NCBI RefSeq assembly: GCF_049310905.1
Contig: NZ_JBMEMN010000011.1
Location: 1-64,000 of the forward strand
Length of the DNA stretch: 64,000 bases
Reading direction: 5' to 3'
Origin: Gudongella sp049310905
GTDB lineage: Bacteria > Bacillota > Clostridia > Tissierellales > Tissierellaceae
This document shows, piece by piece, positions 16,115 to 24,748 of this stretch (position 1 is its first letter; each line of letters opens with the position of its first letter). A program made the position numbers and the translations under genes. The notes under the pieces were generated by a model. The model had not been told where the DNA came from and ran no database searches. It saw only the letters and a program-made list of their open reading frames with translations.

Positions 16115-16141
16115 GAAAAGCGCCTTGAAAGGCGCTTTTCC
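16115..16141 (+). terminator. Hairpin after the transporter gene (weak terminator)
   Basis: A perfect 10-base-pair stem, GAAAAGCGCC with GGCGCTTTTC, has loop TTGAAA. The T-run is short (TTTTCCTAC), so partial read-through into the osmC gene 40 bases later is plausible. Confidence 0.65.
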
Positions 16142-16180
16142 TACAATTTAGAATAGAAGATACGAAAGAGGTGAAAATGG

Positions 16181-16597
16181 ATGCAAAAGGTTAAATGCTC
16201 TTGGAGAGATAACATGACATTTTTAGGCAAGGATGAACTTGGTCATGAATTGTTGATGGATCTTGGTGAAGAGGCAGGAGGAGATAATGCAGGATTCAGA
16301 CCAATGCCATTGCTGCTGGTTGGCCTTGGAGGTTGTATGGGAGTTGATGTAAAGATAATACTGGATAAGATGAAGGTTTCTTTTACAGAAATGGACCTTG
16401 AAATCGAGGCTGATATGGATGAAAGTACTATCCCGAGGATATATGATGAAATAAGAATTTTATTTAAGTTCAGTGGAGAAGACTTGGAAATGAAGAACCT
16501 TGAGAAGGCAATCAAGCTTGCCGAGGAAAAGTACTGCAATGTGAGTGCAATTCTAGGCAAGACGTGCAGGTTGGTGTACAAGGCAGAGATTCTTTAG
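16181..16597 (+). CDS. OsmC family protein
   Basis: This 138-residue protein has the two OsmC/Ohr cysteines, C52 in GLGGCMGVDV and C119 in EEKYCNVSAIL. These reduce organic hydroperoxides in studied members; many anaerobe OsmC proteins are of unknown substrate. The start is taken as 16181, behind GAAAGAGGTG; an internal ATG at 16214 would cut off the first strand. It is spaced 11 bases from the downstream amidohydrolase, so it is likely the first gene of a three-gene operon. Confidence 0.85.
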   Translation: MQKVKCSWRDNMTFLGKDELGHELLMDLGEEAGGDNAGFRPMPLLLVGLGGCMGVDVKIILDKMKVSFTEMDLEIEADMDESTIPRIYDEIRILFKFSGEDLEMKNLEKAIKLAEEKYCNVSAILGKTCRLVYKAEIL

Positions 16598-16608
16598 GAG
16601 GATGATTT

Positions 16609-17847
16609 ATGTTTACCAAAGTTGAAAGAATCAAAAAAGATATTGAGGAGCTTGCTAAGTTCAATAGCAGTAATGAAGGTGGACTGACAAGATTTTCATT
16701 GACTGAGGAAGACAAGCTGGCAAGAGACTATCTCAAGGCACAGTTAAGTAAGCTTAATGTTAAAGTATATGAAGACAATGCTGGGACTCTTTTTGCAAGA
16801 AGAGAGGGAACAGATCCAGATGCTCCAGTTATAATGATTGGATCACATTTTGACTCAGTAAAAAACGGTGGTAATTTTGATGGCCCAGCAGGTGTTGTCA
16901 TGGCGCTCGAAATCTTTAGAGCACTTGAAGAAAACAATATTGAAACTAAATATCCAATAGAGTTTGTCGCAATGATTGAAGAAGAAGGTGGAAGATTTGG
17001 GTCAGGAGTATTTGGCAGTCGTGCAATGGCAGGACTTGTTGACTACGATCAACTGGAGAGAAACAAGGACAAAGATGGCATTTCAATGGCTCAGGCCTTT
17101 AGGGACTTCGGCTTTGAACCTGAGAAAATATCTGAAACCAAAAGAAACAGAGAAGACGTAAAAGCCTTTATCGAGCTACACATAGAACAAGGACCAATTC
17201 TTGAGAACGAAGGCAAGGATGTTGGAATAGTAGATTTTATCGTTGGCATAAATGAATTCAAGGTAGAAGTCAACGGAAGACCGGATCATGCTGGAACCAC
17301 TCCAATGGATATGAGAGCTGATCCACTGTCAGTTGCATCAAAGGTAGTAGCCAATGTGGACTCATATCCTGGACCAGAAAAAAATGGAACAGTGGCAACG
17401 GTTGGAGTGCTTGAAGTGAAACCGGGTGCTGCGAATATTGTACCTGCTCAAGTTGTTTTTACGGTTGATATTAGATCAAAGGACGAAAGCAGCATAAAAA
17501 ATGTCAAGAAAAAAATACTGGATGAACTTTATAGACATACAAAAGACACGGACGTGACCTATACTGTAACTGAAATGCTTGATGTGAAGCCTGTTAAGAT
17601 GAATGAGGAAATGGTAAGTCTTTTCAAGGAATCAGGAGAAGAAAAAGGTATATCCTATAGAAACATGATAAGTGGAGCAGGACATGATGCCATGGTAATG
17701 GCTGCCGTAACAGAGGTTGGGTTGATATTTGTTCCAAGCAAGGATGGCAGAAGCCATTGCAAGGAAGAGTGGACCGATTATGATAAGCTCCAGAAAGGCA
17801 TTGAGTTGATTTACGATACCATATTGAAATTAGGGGAGGCAAAATGA
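16609..17847 (+). CDS. M20 family amidase of the hydantoinase/carbamoylase type
   Basis: This 412-residue enzyme matches N-carbamoyl-L-amino acid hydrolases and allantoate amidohydrolases. The dinuclear metal ligands are recognisable: H80 in IGSHFDSV, D91 in NFDGPAG, the EEEGGRFG cluster (about 124-131) and ELHIEQGP further on, plus the lid-domain segment GRPDHAGTTPMDMR. It removes a carbamoyl or ureido group from an amide nitrogen. The start follows TAGGAGGATG. Its last four bases overlap the next amidohydrolase (ATGA), so the two are translationally coupled. The exact substrate is unknown. Confidence 0.88.
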   Translation: MFTKVERIKKDIEELAKFNSSNEGGLTRFSLTEEDKLARDYLKAQLSKLNVKVYEDNAGTLFARREGTDPDAPVIMIGSHFDSVKNGGNFDGPAGVVMALEIFRALEENNIETKYPIEFVAMIEEEGGRFGSGVFGSRAMAGLVDYDQLERNKDKDGISMAQAFRDFGFEPEKISETKRNREDVKAFIELHIEQGPILENEGKDVGIVDFIVGINEFKVEVNGRPDHAGTTPMDMRADPLSVASKVVANVDSYPGPEKNGTVATVGVLEVKPGAANIVPAQVVFTVDIRSKDESSIKNVKKKILDELYRHTKDTDVTYTVTEMLDVKPVKMNEEMVSLFKESGEEKGISYRNMISGAGHDAMVMAAVTEVGLIFVPSKDGRSHCKEEWTDYDKLQKGIELIYDTILKLGEAK

Positions 17848-19010
17848 TGAGAGTAAGAGAATTGGTAGAGAAGTATAAGGATTATTCAATTTCAATGAGA
17901 AGAGAATTTCATATGAATCCCGAGCCCAGTATGAAGGAATATAGCACTCAAAAAAGAGTAATGGAAGAACTCGAAAAAATGGGAATTCCTGCTGAAAAAA
18001 GTGGAGGAACTGGTGTTGTTGGAATAATCAAGGGAAAAGGTGAAGGAAAGACAATAGCCCTTAGAGCCGACATGGATGCTCTTGAGGTACTTGAGGGTAA
18101 TGAGGTGGAGTACAAGTCCAAGGTTGAAGGTGTAATGCATGCATGTGGTCATGATGCCCATACGGCGGGACTCCTGACTGCTGCAAAAGTCCTGAATGAC
18201 ATGAAGGACGAATTCGACGGAACAGTGAAGCTTCTTTTCCAACCAGGCGAAGAGGTAGCACAGGGAGCCTTGGCCATGATAAAAGATGGAGCTATGGAAG
18301 GTGTAGATGGTATTTTTGGAATCCATATCTGGAATGATGTGGAGACAGGCAAAATATCAGTTGAAGAAGGACCAAGAATGGCTTCAGCGGCCATGTTTAA
18401 GATATTCGTCGAAGGAAAAGGCGGACATGGTTCAATGCCACATCAAACGGTTGACGCTGCAATTGTTACATCCGCAATTGTCATGAACCTGCAGTCAATA
18501 GCAAGTAGAGAAATAAACCCTCTTGATCCGTCAGTTGTAAGTGTAGGAATGATAAAATGTGGATCCAGATGGAATGTAATTTCCGGAGATGCCTATATGG
18601 AAGGAACAACAAGGTGCTTTTCAATGGAGGTAAACAACGCATTTGAAGGCATTATAAGGAGAGTAGTTGAAAACACTGCAGAGGCCTACAGAGCCAAAGC
18701 TAGAGTTGAATACACGCAGATGACTATCCCAACTATAAATGATCCAATGATGTCAGCACTGGCGGCAGAAACCGTTAAAAAGCTTAGAGGCGAGGAAGCC
18801 CTGGTTAAGTTTGAGAAAACAACAGGTGGGGAGGATTTTGCATTCTTCTCTGAGTATGCACCTTCAGCCTTTGCATTTGTTGGCTCAAAGAATGAGGAAA
18901 AGCACGAATACCATCCACATCATCATCCAAAGTTTAACATCGATGAAGATGCACTTGGTAGAGCTGCAGAATTGTACTCACAATTTGCACTGGATTTCTT
19001 AAGCAAGTAA
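17844..19010 (+). CDS. M20D amidohydrolase (N-acyl amino acid / peptide deacylase type)
   Basis: This 388-residue protein is of the IAA-amino acid hydrolase/hippurate hydrolase family. Metal-binding residues include C101 and H103 in the HACGHDAHTA motif, the EEVAQGA region and GIHIWND; the family GGHGSMPHQTVDA lid motif is present. The C-terminal histidine-rich EYHPHHHPKFNIDED fits the conserved final metal ligand region. ATG 17844 overlaps the previous stop; the adjacent ATG at 17847 is an equal candidate. Probable substrates are N-acyl or N-aryl amino acids. Coupling to the carbamoylase suggests successive steps on one compound. Confidence 0.88.
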   Translation: MMRVRELVEKYKDYSISMRREFHMNPEPSMKEYSTQKRVMEELEKMGIPAEKSGGTGVVGIIKGKGEGKTIALRADMDALEVLEGNEVEYKSKVEGVMHACGHDAHTAGLLTAAKVLNDMKDEFDGTVKLLFQPGEEVAQGALAMIKDGAMEGVDGIFGIHIWNDVETGKISVEEGPRMASAAMFKIFVEGKGGHGSMPHQTVDAAIVTSAIVMNLQSIASREINPLDPSVVSVGMIKCGSRWNVISGDAYMEGTTRCFSMEVNNAFEGIIRRVVENTAEAYRAKARVEYTQMTIPTINDPMMSALAAETVKKLRGEEALVKFEKTTGGEDFAFFSEYAPSAFAFVGSKNEEKHEYHPHHHPKFNIDEDALGRAAELYSQFALDFLSK

Positions 19011-19043
19011 TTAAAATAACCACAAGACTTTTAATCAAGATCC

Positions 19044-19083
19044 AAAAGATGACTTCTGCATTGAAAAGGGGTCATCTTTTTTA
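19044..19083 (+). terminator. Terminator after the amidohydrolase operon
   Basis: AAAAGATGAC (19044-19053) pairs with GTCATCTTTT (19071-19080), continuing into TT. The loop is 17 bases, longer than usual. Confidence 0.7.
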
Positions 19084-19245
19084 ATGTTCGCCCGGAATGG
19101 GTGTAATATAACGGGGAACCTTATCCTTTATATATTCGTTTAGTCGTGTATAATATTAGTATGTTGTGAAAAGATTGAAAAAGAATTGAAACTTAACTAC
19201 TATTCTTAAATTAAAATATGGGGAGTTATTTTAGGAGGTGAAGTT

Positions 19246-19980
19246 GTGCGAATTTTGATTGCTGAAGATGAAAAGGACCTCTTGGAATTATTACAGGATA
19301 ATCTTTCAAGAGAAGGGCATGATGTTTTTATAGCGGAAAATGGCAAAGTCGCATGGGAGATCTTTGAGCACGAAAAAATTGAACTGTGCATATTGGATGT
19401 TATGATGCCCGAAATGGATGGCCTGAAATTAGTACAGAAGATCCGAGAAAAGAGTGAAACTCCAGTCATCTTTTTAACAGCAAGAGGTGATGAAACAGAC
19501 AAGGTGTTGGGACTTTCTTTAGGTGGTGATGATTATCTGGTGAAGCCTTTTAGCATGGCTGAACTCAAAGCAAGGGTACAAGTGCAGGCACGACATATAC
19601 AAAAGCGAGGAATGGAAGTTGATGATTCGAATCCAAGTTTGACTGTACTTTCCTATGGCAAACTTAATCTGCATTTAGATGAAGCTGTTTGTTATAAGAA
19701 TGATCAAACCATAATTCTTTCAGCCAAGGAGTTTTTACTGCTAAAACTCTTTATGGAAAATGTGGGGCGGGTTTTCACCAAAAAGCAGATCTACAATGCG
19801 GTATGGCAGGAGGAATATCTATATGATGATAATACAGTTATGGTACATCTGAGCCGCCTGCGCAGTAAAATAGAAGATGATCCGAAAAACCCCATTTACT
19901 TAATTACAATAAGAGGAATTGGATATAAGTTCTCTGTTTATCCACCAGTAAAAGCAGGTGAAGTTAATGCGCAGAAATAA
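19246..19980 (+). CDS. Response regulator, OmpR/PhoB family
   Basis: This 244-residue protein has a receiver domain with acidic D8 and phosphoacceptor D51 (CILDVMMPEMDG), LTARGD and the conserved lysine in DDYLVKPFS, then a winged-helix DNA-binding domain (GYKF near the end). GTG 19246 has TTAGGAGGTG upstream. It overlaps the following histidine kinase start. Arginine is often coded by CGN, unlike neighbouring genes, which use AGA/AGG almost exclusively. It most likely controls the hydrolase gene at 21543, which is preceded by OmpR-type direct repeats. Confidence 0.93.
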   Translation: MRILIAEDEKDLLELLQDNLSREGHDVFIAENGKVAWEIFEHEKIELCILDVMMPEMDGLKLVQKIREKSETPVIFLTARGDETDKVLGLSLGGDDYLVKPFSMAELKARVQVQARHIQKRGMEVDDSNPSLTVLSYGKLNLHLDEAVCYKNDQTIILSAKEFLLLKLFMENVGRVFTKKQIYNAVWQEEYLYDDNTVMVHLSRLRSKIEDDPKNPIYLITIRGIGYKFSVYPPVKAGEVNAQK

Positions 19981-21394
19981 ACTCAAAGAAGATGTTAGTA
20001 TTTCGAATCAATTAACCAAAAGTTATCTCATGATGTATCCCCTTTTCATAGTGTCTTACTTCTTTGTACTGCTAGTTGGTACCTGGGTAAGCAGTGGTTG
20101 GCTACAAGGTTCAAACATTGAGCCACAGTACACAGCATCAGAGCTTATTCGTTCAAATATCCAAGAAATTGACATCTCTGGTGTGACTAACTCTGATGGC
20201 GGTGTGGCGGTAATCTTTGAAGATGGTATTGTTCAGGAGCTTGGCGGGCACAAGCTATTTGAAAAGACAACTATATCTATGTCTGAATGGACAGACTTTT
20301 TAACGAGGATTGAAAGCCCTGATGGAGAGTATGTTTACAGTGTTACCTACAACGAACAAGAGAAATTTTGGCTGGTGGTTGGCTTTCCTGTTTCTATCCG
20401 AGTACGACTTTCAGTTGCTACTAATGCTCAGTCTTCGGAATACACAAAAGCATTGATTTTGTATATTACCATGATCCTTTCTTTGCTTTTGTTGGTGTTT
20501 TTGGGTGCATGGATTTATGCAAGACATTCTGCAAAGTCTTTTATCGCACCACTACGAAAGTTATGTAGCATGGTGAAGCGAATCACTCGTGGCGAGTATG
20601 AATTAGGAGAGAACGAGGGCTTAAATGGCGAATTTTTATGGCTTAAAAATGATATTCATAAGTTGTCAGCTGAACTGAATCAAGAAAAAATCCTACGTGA
20701 AAAAGCGGAAAATGAAAAAAAACAAACTTTGATGGACATTTCTCACGATTTGCGAAATCCCATTGCCTCCATTATGGGTTATGCGGAAACACTTAGTACA
20801 TCAGTGGAGATGAATGATGAAAAATACAATCGCTATGTAAATGTGATTCTTAGGAACAGCATACGTGCAAACGACTTGATGAATGACCTCTTCACATACT
20901 CAAAACTTGATCATGCAAACTTTAAACCAACGCTTGTGCAGAGCGATATAACCGAATTTATACGAGAGCAGGCCTCGCAGTTTTTATCCGAGTTTGAGAT
21001 GGCAGGAATAGATACAGAGTTTAATATTCAAGAAACAGAAATAATGATATCATTTGATGAAAAACTGCTGCATAGAGCCTTCGCTAATCTGTTTACCAAT
21101 TGCATACAGCATAATCCAGCAGGAACAAAATTTACTCTTAGCCTTACCGAGGACAAAGATACTGTTAAAGTTATTATAGCAGATGATGGAATAGGTATGG
21201 AGGAATCAATTTCTGAAAACATATTCGAGCCATTTGTTCGCTCCGATAAATCAAGAAACTCAAAGACAGGCGGAAGTGGACTTGGACTTGCAATTGCTTC
21301 AAAGATAATTATGCTGCATGGTGGCACCATAGAACTTGATACTGCCCTTGGAGAGGGCGTGAAGTTTATTATAATGCTTAATAAGAATTTATAA
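19967..21394 (+). CDS. Sensor histidine kinase
   Basis: This 475-residue kinase has two transmembrane segments (about 23-43 and 165-185) flanking an extracellular domain of some 120 residues. A HAMP-like linker follows, then the H-box with H260 in MDISHDLRNP and an HATPase domain with NCIQHNP, DDGIGM and GGSGLGLAI. ATG 19967 is chosen because GGTG lies six bases upstream; GTG 19958 is an alternative. It overlaps the response regulator by 14 bases. Many arginines use CGT, CGA or CGC, which points to transfer of the module. Confidence 0.92.
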   Translation: MRRNKLKEDVSISNQLTKSYLMMYPLFIVSYFFVLLVGTWVSSGWLQGSNIEPQYTASELIRSNIQEIDISGVTNSDGGVAVIFEDGIVQELGGHKLFEKTTISMSEWTDFLTRIESPDGEYVYSVTYNEQEKFWLVVGFPVSIRVRLSVATNAQSSEYTKALILYITMILSLLLLVFLGAWIYARHSAKSFIAPLRKLCSMVKRITRGEYELGENEGLNGEFLWLKNDIHKLSAELNQEKILREKAENEKKQTLMDISHDLRNPIASIMGYAETLSTSVEMNDEKYNRYVNVILRNSIRANDLMNDLFTYSKLDHANFKPTLVQSDITEFIREQASQFLSEFEMAGIDTEFNIQETEIMISFDEKLLHRAFANLFTNCIQHNPAGTKFTLSLTEDKDTVKVIIADDGIGMEESISENIFEPFVRSDKSRNSKTGGSGLGLAIASKIIMLHGGTIELDTALGEGVKFIIMLNKNL

Positions 21395-21408
21395 ATATGA
21401 GTGTAGAG

Positions 21409-21440
21409 AACGGTACTTCCATTTCGGGAGTGCTGTTTTT
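21409..21440 (+). terminator. Terminator after the histidine kinase
   Basis: AACGGTACTTCC and GGGAGTGCTGTT form 12 pairs including G-U wobbles, with loop ATTTC, followed by TTTT. This separates the two-component genes from the hydrolase. Confidence 0.7.
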
Positions 21441-21449
21441 GCATTTAAG

Positions 21450-21482
21450 GTTAATGTAAGGTTTAGTTAAGCTTCATGTTAG
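21450..21482 (+). promoter_or_regulatory. OmpR-type direct repeats ahead of the hydrolase gene
   Basis: Three tandem 11-base units are seen: GTTAATGTAAG (21450-21460), GTTTAGTTAAG (21461-21471) and CTTCATGTTAG (21472-21482). Tandem units with an 11-base period, one helical turn apart, are the usual binding pattern of OmpR-family regulators. The adjacent response regulator is the obvious candidate. Confidence 0.6.
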
Positions 21483-21542
21483 AGAAGGGAGATATAGTAA
21501 TAAATAGAAAGATAACAACACAAAAAAAGAGGAGGATACAAA

Positions 21543-22739
21543 ATGAACATGTCTATTATATTCATCATTTTATTGATTGCTGCTACAGCTGCTTTACTCA
21601 CTAGTATAATACTTAGTGTTTCGCTGCTGATTAAGAAAAGAAAGGAAAAAGCTATCGCTAAAACGATATCAAGATTAAAAGGATCTGGTGTTGTTTTATT
21701 CGGCTTAATGGTTATTATGGTAGGAATATCATTGTTTAGTCAATTCACATCAAAAACTCCACCTATTTTGAATGAGCAAGGCGATGTTCTGGAAGGTAGT
21801 ATTGCAGAACTGACAAAGATCGAGTTGAACGAAAGAAAAGAATGGATTAGCATCCGAGGAGAGAACAAACAGAATCCAGTCCTGTTATTTTTGGCAGGTG
21901 GCCCTGGTGGTACACAGATGGCGGCAGTTCGACATGATCTTGCAGAGCTTGAAAAACATTTTGTGGTGGTGAATTGGGACCAGCCAGGCTCTGGGAAATC
22001 ATATTATGCAGCTGCTAAAAACAGTTTAGATGTGCAGGATTATATAGATGATGGACTCGCACTAACTGAATATTTATGTGAGCGTTTCAAACAAGAGAAA
22101 ATTTATGTAGCCGGGGAATCTTGGGGAAGTGCCCTTGGTGTTTTCTTGGCGTCAGAGACACCCGATCGTTATCATGCTGTGATAGGAACAGGACAAATGG
22201 TAGACTTCCTAAAAACAGAGCTGTTGGATTACGATAAGGCGATGGAGATTGCAAATGAAAAAAAAGATTTTGATAAAATCAAGAAGCTTACAGAAAACGG
22301 TAAACCACCCTACTATGGTTCAGATGTTACATGGAATAGTGCTGAGTATCTAAACTATCTATCAGCTGAGATGAGTAATAATCCCGAAATTCAAAATAAT
22401 GGTTACAATACGTTTCGTGATATTTTCTCACCTGAATATGGAATTATTGACAAGGTTAACTACTTTCGGGGTATCTTGATGACCTTTAATCATGTTTATC
22501 CCCAGCTTTATGATATTGATTTACGAATAGACTACAATAAGCTTGAGGTGCCAATCTACTTTTTTCTCGGAAGGCATGACATCAATGCCCCACTCTCATT
22601 AGTGGAAGATTATGTAAATATATTAGATGCACCACATAAGGAAATTGTCTGGTTTGAGAATTCGGGGCATAACCCTTGGATAAATGAGAGTGATAGATTC
22701 GTTGAGGAGTTGCTCATAGTAAAAGATAGGGATAATTAA
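21543..22739 (+). CDS. Membrane-anchored alpha/beta hydrolase
   Basis: This 398-residue protein has two N-terminal hydrophobic segments (about 3-29 and 48-68) and then an alpha/beta hydrolase domain of the proline iminopeptidase type. It shows the oxyanion motif GGPGGTQM, nucleophile Ser193 in GESWGS, an acid residue in FLGRHDINAP and a histidine in ENSGHNPW. The catalytic domain probably faces one side of the membrane. It follows the two-component genes and carries OmpR-type repeats in its promoter, and shares their CGN-rich arginine codons. The substrate is unknown; drug or peptide hydrolysis is possible. Confidence 0.85.
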   Translation: MNMSIIFIILLIAATAALLTSIILSVSLLIKKRKEKAIAKTISRLKGSGVVLFGLMVIMVGISLFSQFTSKTPPILNEQGDVLEGSIAELTKIELNERKEWISIRGENKQNPVLLFLAGGPGGTQMAAVRHDLAELEKHFVVVNWDQPGSGKSYYAAAKNSLDVQDYIDDGLALTEYLCERFKQEKIYVAGESWGSALGVFLASETPDRYHAVIGTGQMVDFLKTELLDYDKAMEIANEKKDFDKIKKLTENGKPPYYGSDVTWNSAEYLNYLSAEMSNNPEIQNNGYNTFRDIFSPEYGIIDKVNYFRGILMTFNHVYPQLYDIDLRIDYNKLEVPIYFFLGRHDINAPLSLVEDYVNILDAPHKEIVWFENSGHNPWINESDRFVEELLIVKDRDN

Positions 22740-22819
22740 CAAATAATTATTCTTGGTATCAATAATAGTTGAATCAAAAGATAAAGGTCGCAATGCGATT
22801 TGCAGAAGAGATTATCAAA

Positions 22820-22866
22820 TAAAAACCCCCATATTGAGTAGGTTTTATTAGTCTACTCGATATGGG
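22820..22866 (-). terminator. Terminator of the PucR-type regulator gene
   Basis: CCCATATTGAGTAG (22828-22841) pairs with CTACTCGATATGGG (22853-22866), with one mismatch. Read on the reverse strand it is followed by GGTTTTTATTT, a proper T-run, so it serves the gene at 22892-24727. Confidence 0.8.
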
Positions 22867-22891
22867 CATCGTATTTATGTCTTTTGGGTTT

Positions 22892-24727
22892 TTACATGTC
22901 ACTGAGAATTTCAGTGTAGAGATCCGTTATTTCCAAAGCCAGCTGGATGCGAAGTCTTGTTTGGTAATCATCAAGATCAGCATCCATAAGCTCTTTAAGT
23001 CTATTCAATCTATAAGTCAGTGTATTTCCATGAATATGGAGGTCTTTCTTGGTCTTGGTCCAGTTTCCCCCGTTGTAGATATAGGTTTTCAATGTTTTGA
23101 ACAATTCAATCTTGGAAGAATGAGAGTACTCCAGTACAGGCGAAAGAACATTTCTTGAAAAATTGACAAGATCATGTTTATCGTTTTTAAGAAGAATCTT
23201 TTTCACTTGATAGTCTTCGTAGAAGTGGCACCCACACATTGAATTTTCAGGTATTATATCAAATAATTTGTAAGTTCTTTCATAGATATTGCTGAACTCA
23301 TCATAACTTGAGATTTTTTCACTTACAATGGATACGCAACTTGAATGAATTCGGGCTCTCGATTCCAATATCTCAGTAATTTTAACAAGGTTCTCATGAA
23401 AACTTTTCATGGTATCCCTGTCAAAGCTTTCACTGTCGTCGACAAGGACAATAATAAGGTTTCTTTTCTGTATTGACAGACTCTTTGCAAAGGTTTTAAG
23501 TGCAAGGGCATTTACTTCCTGGTAGAAGTAACGGAAATACTTATAAGCGGGATTCTCACTTTTCTGATAAAGGAGATTAATTAGAATCATCCTTTGGGGT
23601 TGGCTAAAGTCTATACGATACCTTTGATTGAACTTGTTTTCCAAGTCCATTGAATTACCTTTTAAAAGATTATCAAAGTAGTCTCCCCTTATGGACTGTT
23701 CAAGGTTGGTCATGTCATAATCCTTTAGGATTTCAAGAGCAACCACATTGGAACACTTCTCAACAACAATTCTATCCAGTTCGGAGAGATGATTTTCCTC
23801 CATAAGTATTCCGATCCAACCGAAAACATCTCCAGAGACAAATATGGGGTATAATAAAATCCAAAGCCCGAGTTCTTTATTGTAATGAACAGTATCCCCT
23901 TCAGAGTTCATGTAATTCAGGATTGCTGGTTTTATATCTTCAAGTTCTTCTCTTTTATCGTAATGATTCCCTGCATAAGAAACAATGGAATAAAAAAGGT
24001 CTATAATGAAAACATCTGTCTGTAGCAGCTCTGAAACTTCATCGATTATGTCATCGGACGTATTCCTGTTCAGTATCATCTCCGTAAATTTATTATGAAG
24101 GAAAGTGGAGTATTGGTATTTGTTTTTTTCCATTTCCACAAGCTGACTATATTCCTTGAGTGCATCTTGGGCTTCAATCTCACGAGAATATTTCTCAGCA
24201 TTCTTTATCGCTATTGTAGCCTGAACTGAAATAAGCTCCGCGAGGTAAACATCATCCTTGGTAAATGGTTCCCGCCCAATGTAATTGTCAAGCACCAAAA
24301 CTCCGATACACTCTCCATCATGAATTAAAGGGCAGCTTATTGCACTTAATAGAGTATCCATCGGTCTGATAATTCTATTGTGCAACATCTCTTTAGTCTC
24401 TCCTGACATGGAAGACATGGCTTCGTGAACTTCTTCAGTAGATTCCAGATGAAGTGTTTTCATTTGCATGAAAGTAATTCCAGTAATTGATTCTCCTGGC
24501 TTCAAAGATACATTCATATCATTGAAGCCAAAAGAATACTTGGATTTCAATAGGTTATCAGATTTATCATATAGGAAAATAATGCCTATGTCTGCGCTTT
24601 TTATCAAGCGAAGGGTGGCGTTCATAAGCTCCTTCAATATGAAGTCCAGATCCCTTGAAGCATTCAGCAACTTGGTTGCCTCAAGTATGTTCTGCAGTTC
24701 CTTGATTCTTTGTGAGGAATCCGTCAT
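22892..24727 (-). CDS. GAF-domain PucR/CdaR-type transcriptional regulator
   Basis: This 611-residue protein has an N-terminal GAF domain (about 15-165), a GGDEF-like CdaR middle region, and a PucR C-terminal helix-turn-helix (GGNWTKTKKDLHIHGNTLTY and RLNRLKEL, about 545-575). Family members sense small molecules and control catabolic genes. ATG 24727 has AAAGGTAG upstream; a TTG at 24745 lies before that site. No operon partner follows. It is convergent with the alpha/beta hydrolase and follows tyrS on the same strand with a 21-base gap, so it may be transcribed from the tyrS promoter. Confidence 0.83.
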   Translation of the reverse strand: MTDSSQRIKELQNILEATKLLNASRDLDFILKELMNATLRLIKSADIGIIFLYDKSDNLLKSKYSFGFNDMNVSLKPGESITGITFMQMKTLHLESTEEVHEAMSSMSGETKEMLHNRIIRPMDTLLSAISCPLIHDGECIGVLVLDNYIGREPFTKDDVYLAELISVQATIAIKNAEKYSREIEAQDALKEYSQLVEMEKNKYQYSTFLHNKFTEMILNRNTSDDIIDEVSELLQTDVFIIDLFYSIVSYAGNHYDKREELEDIKPAILNYMNSEGDTVHYNKELGLWILLYPIFVSGDVFGWIGILMEENHLSELDRIVVEKCSNVVALEILKDYDMTNLEQSIRGDYFDNLLKGNSMDLENKFNQRYRIDFSQPQRMILINLLYQKSENPAYKYFRYFYQEVNALALKTFAKSLSIQKRNLIIVLVDDSESFDRDTMKSFHENLVKITEILESRARIHSSCVSIVSEKISSYDEFSNIYERTYKLFDIIPENSMCGCHFYEDYQVKKILLKNDKHDLVNFSRNVLSPVLEYSHSSKIELFKTLKTYIYNGGNWTKTKKDLHIHGNTLTYRLNRLKELMDADLDDYQTRLRIQLALEITDLYTEILSDM

Positions 24728-24748
24728 AATAAATCTACCTTTCAATAA

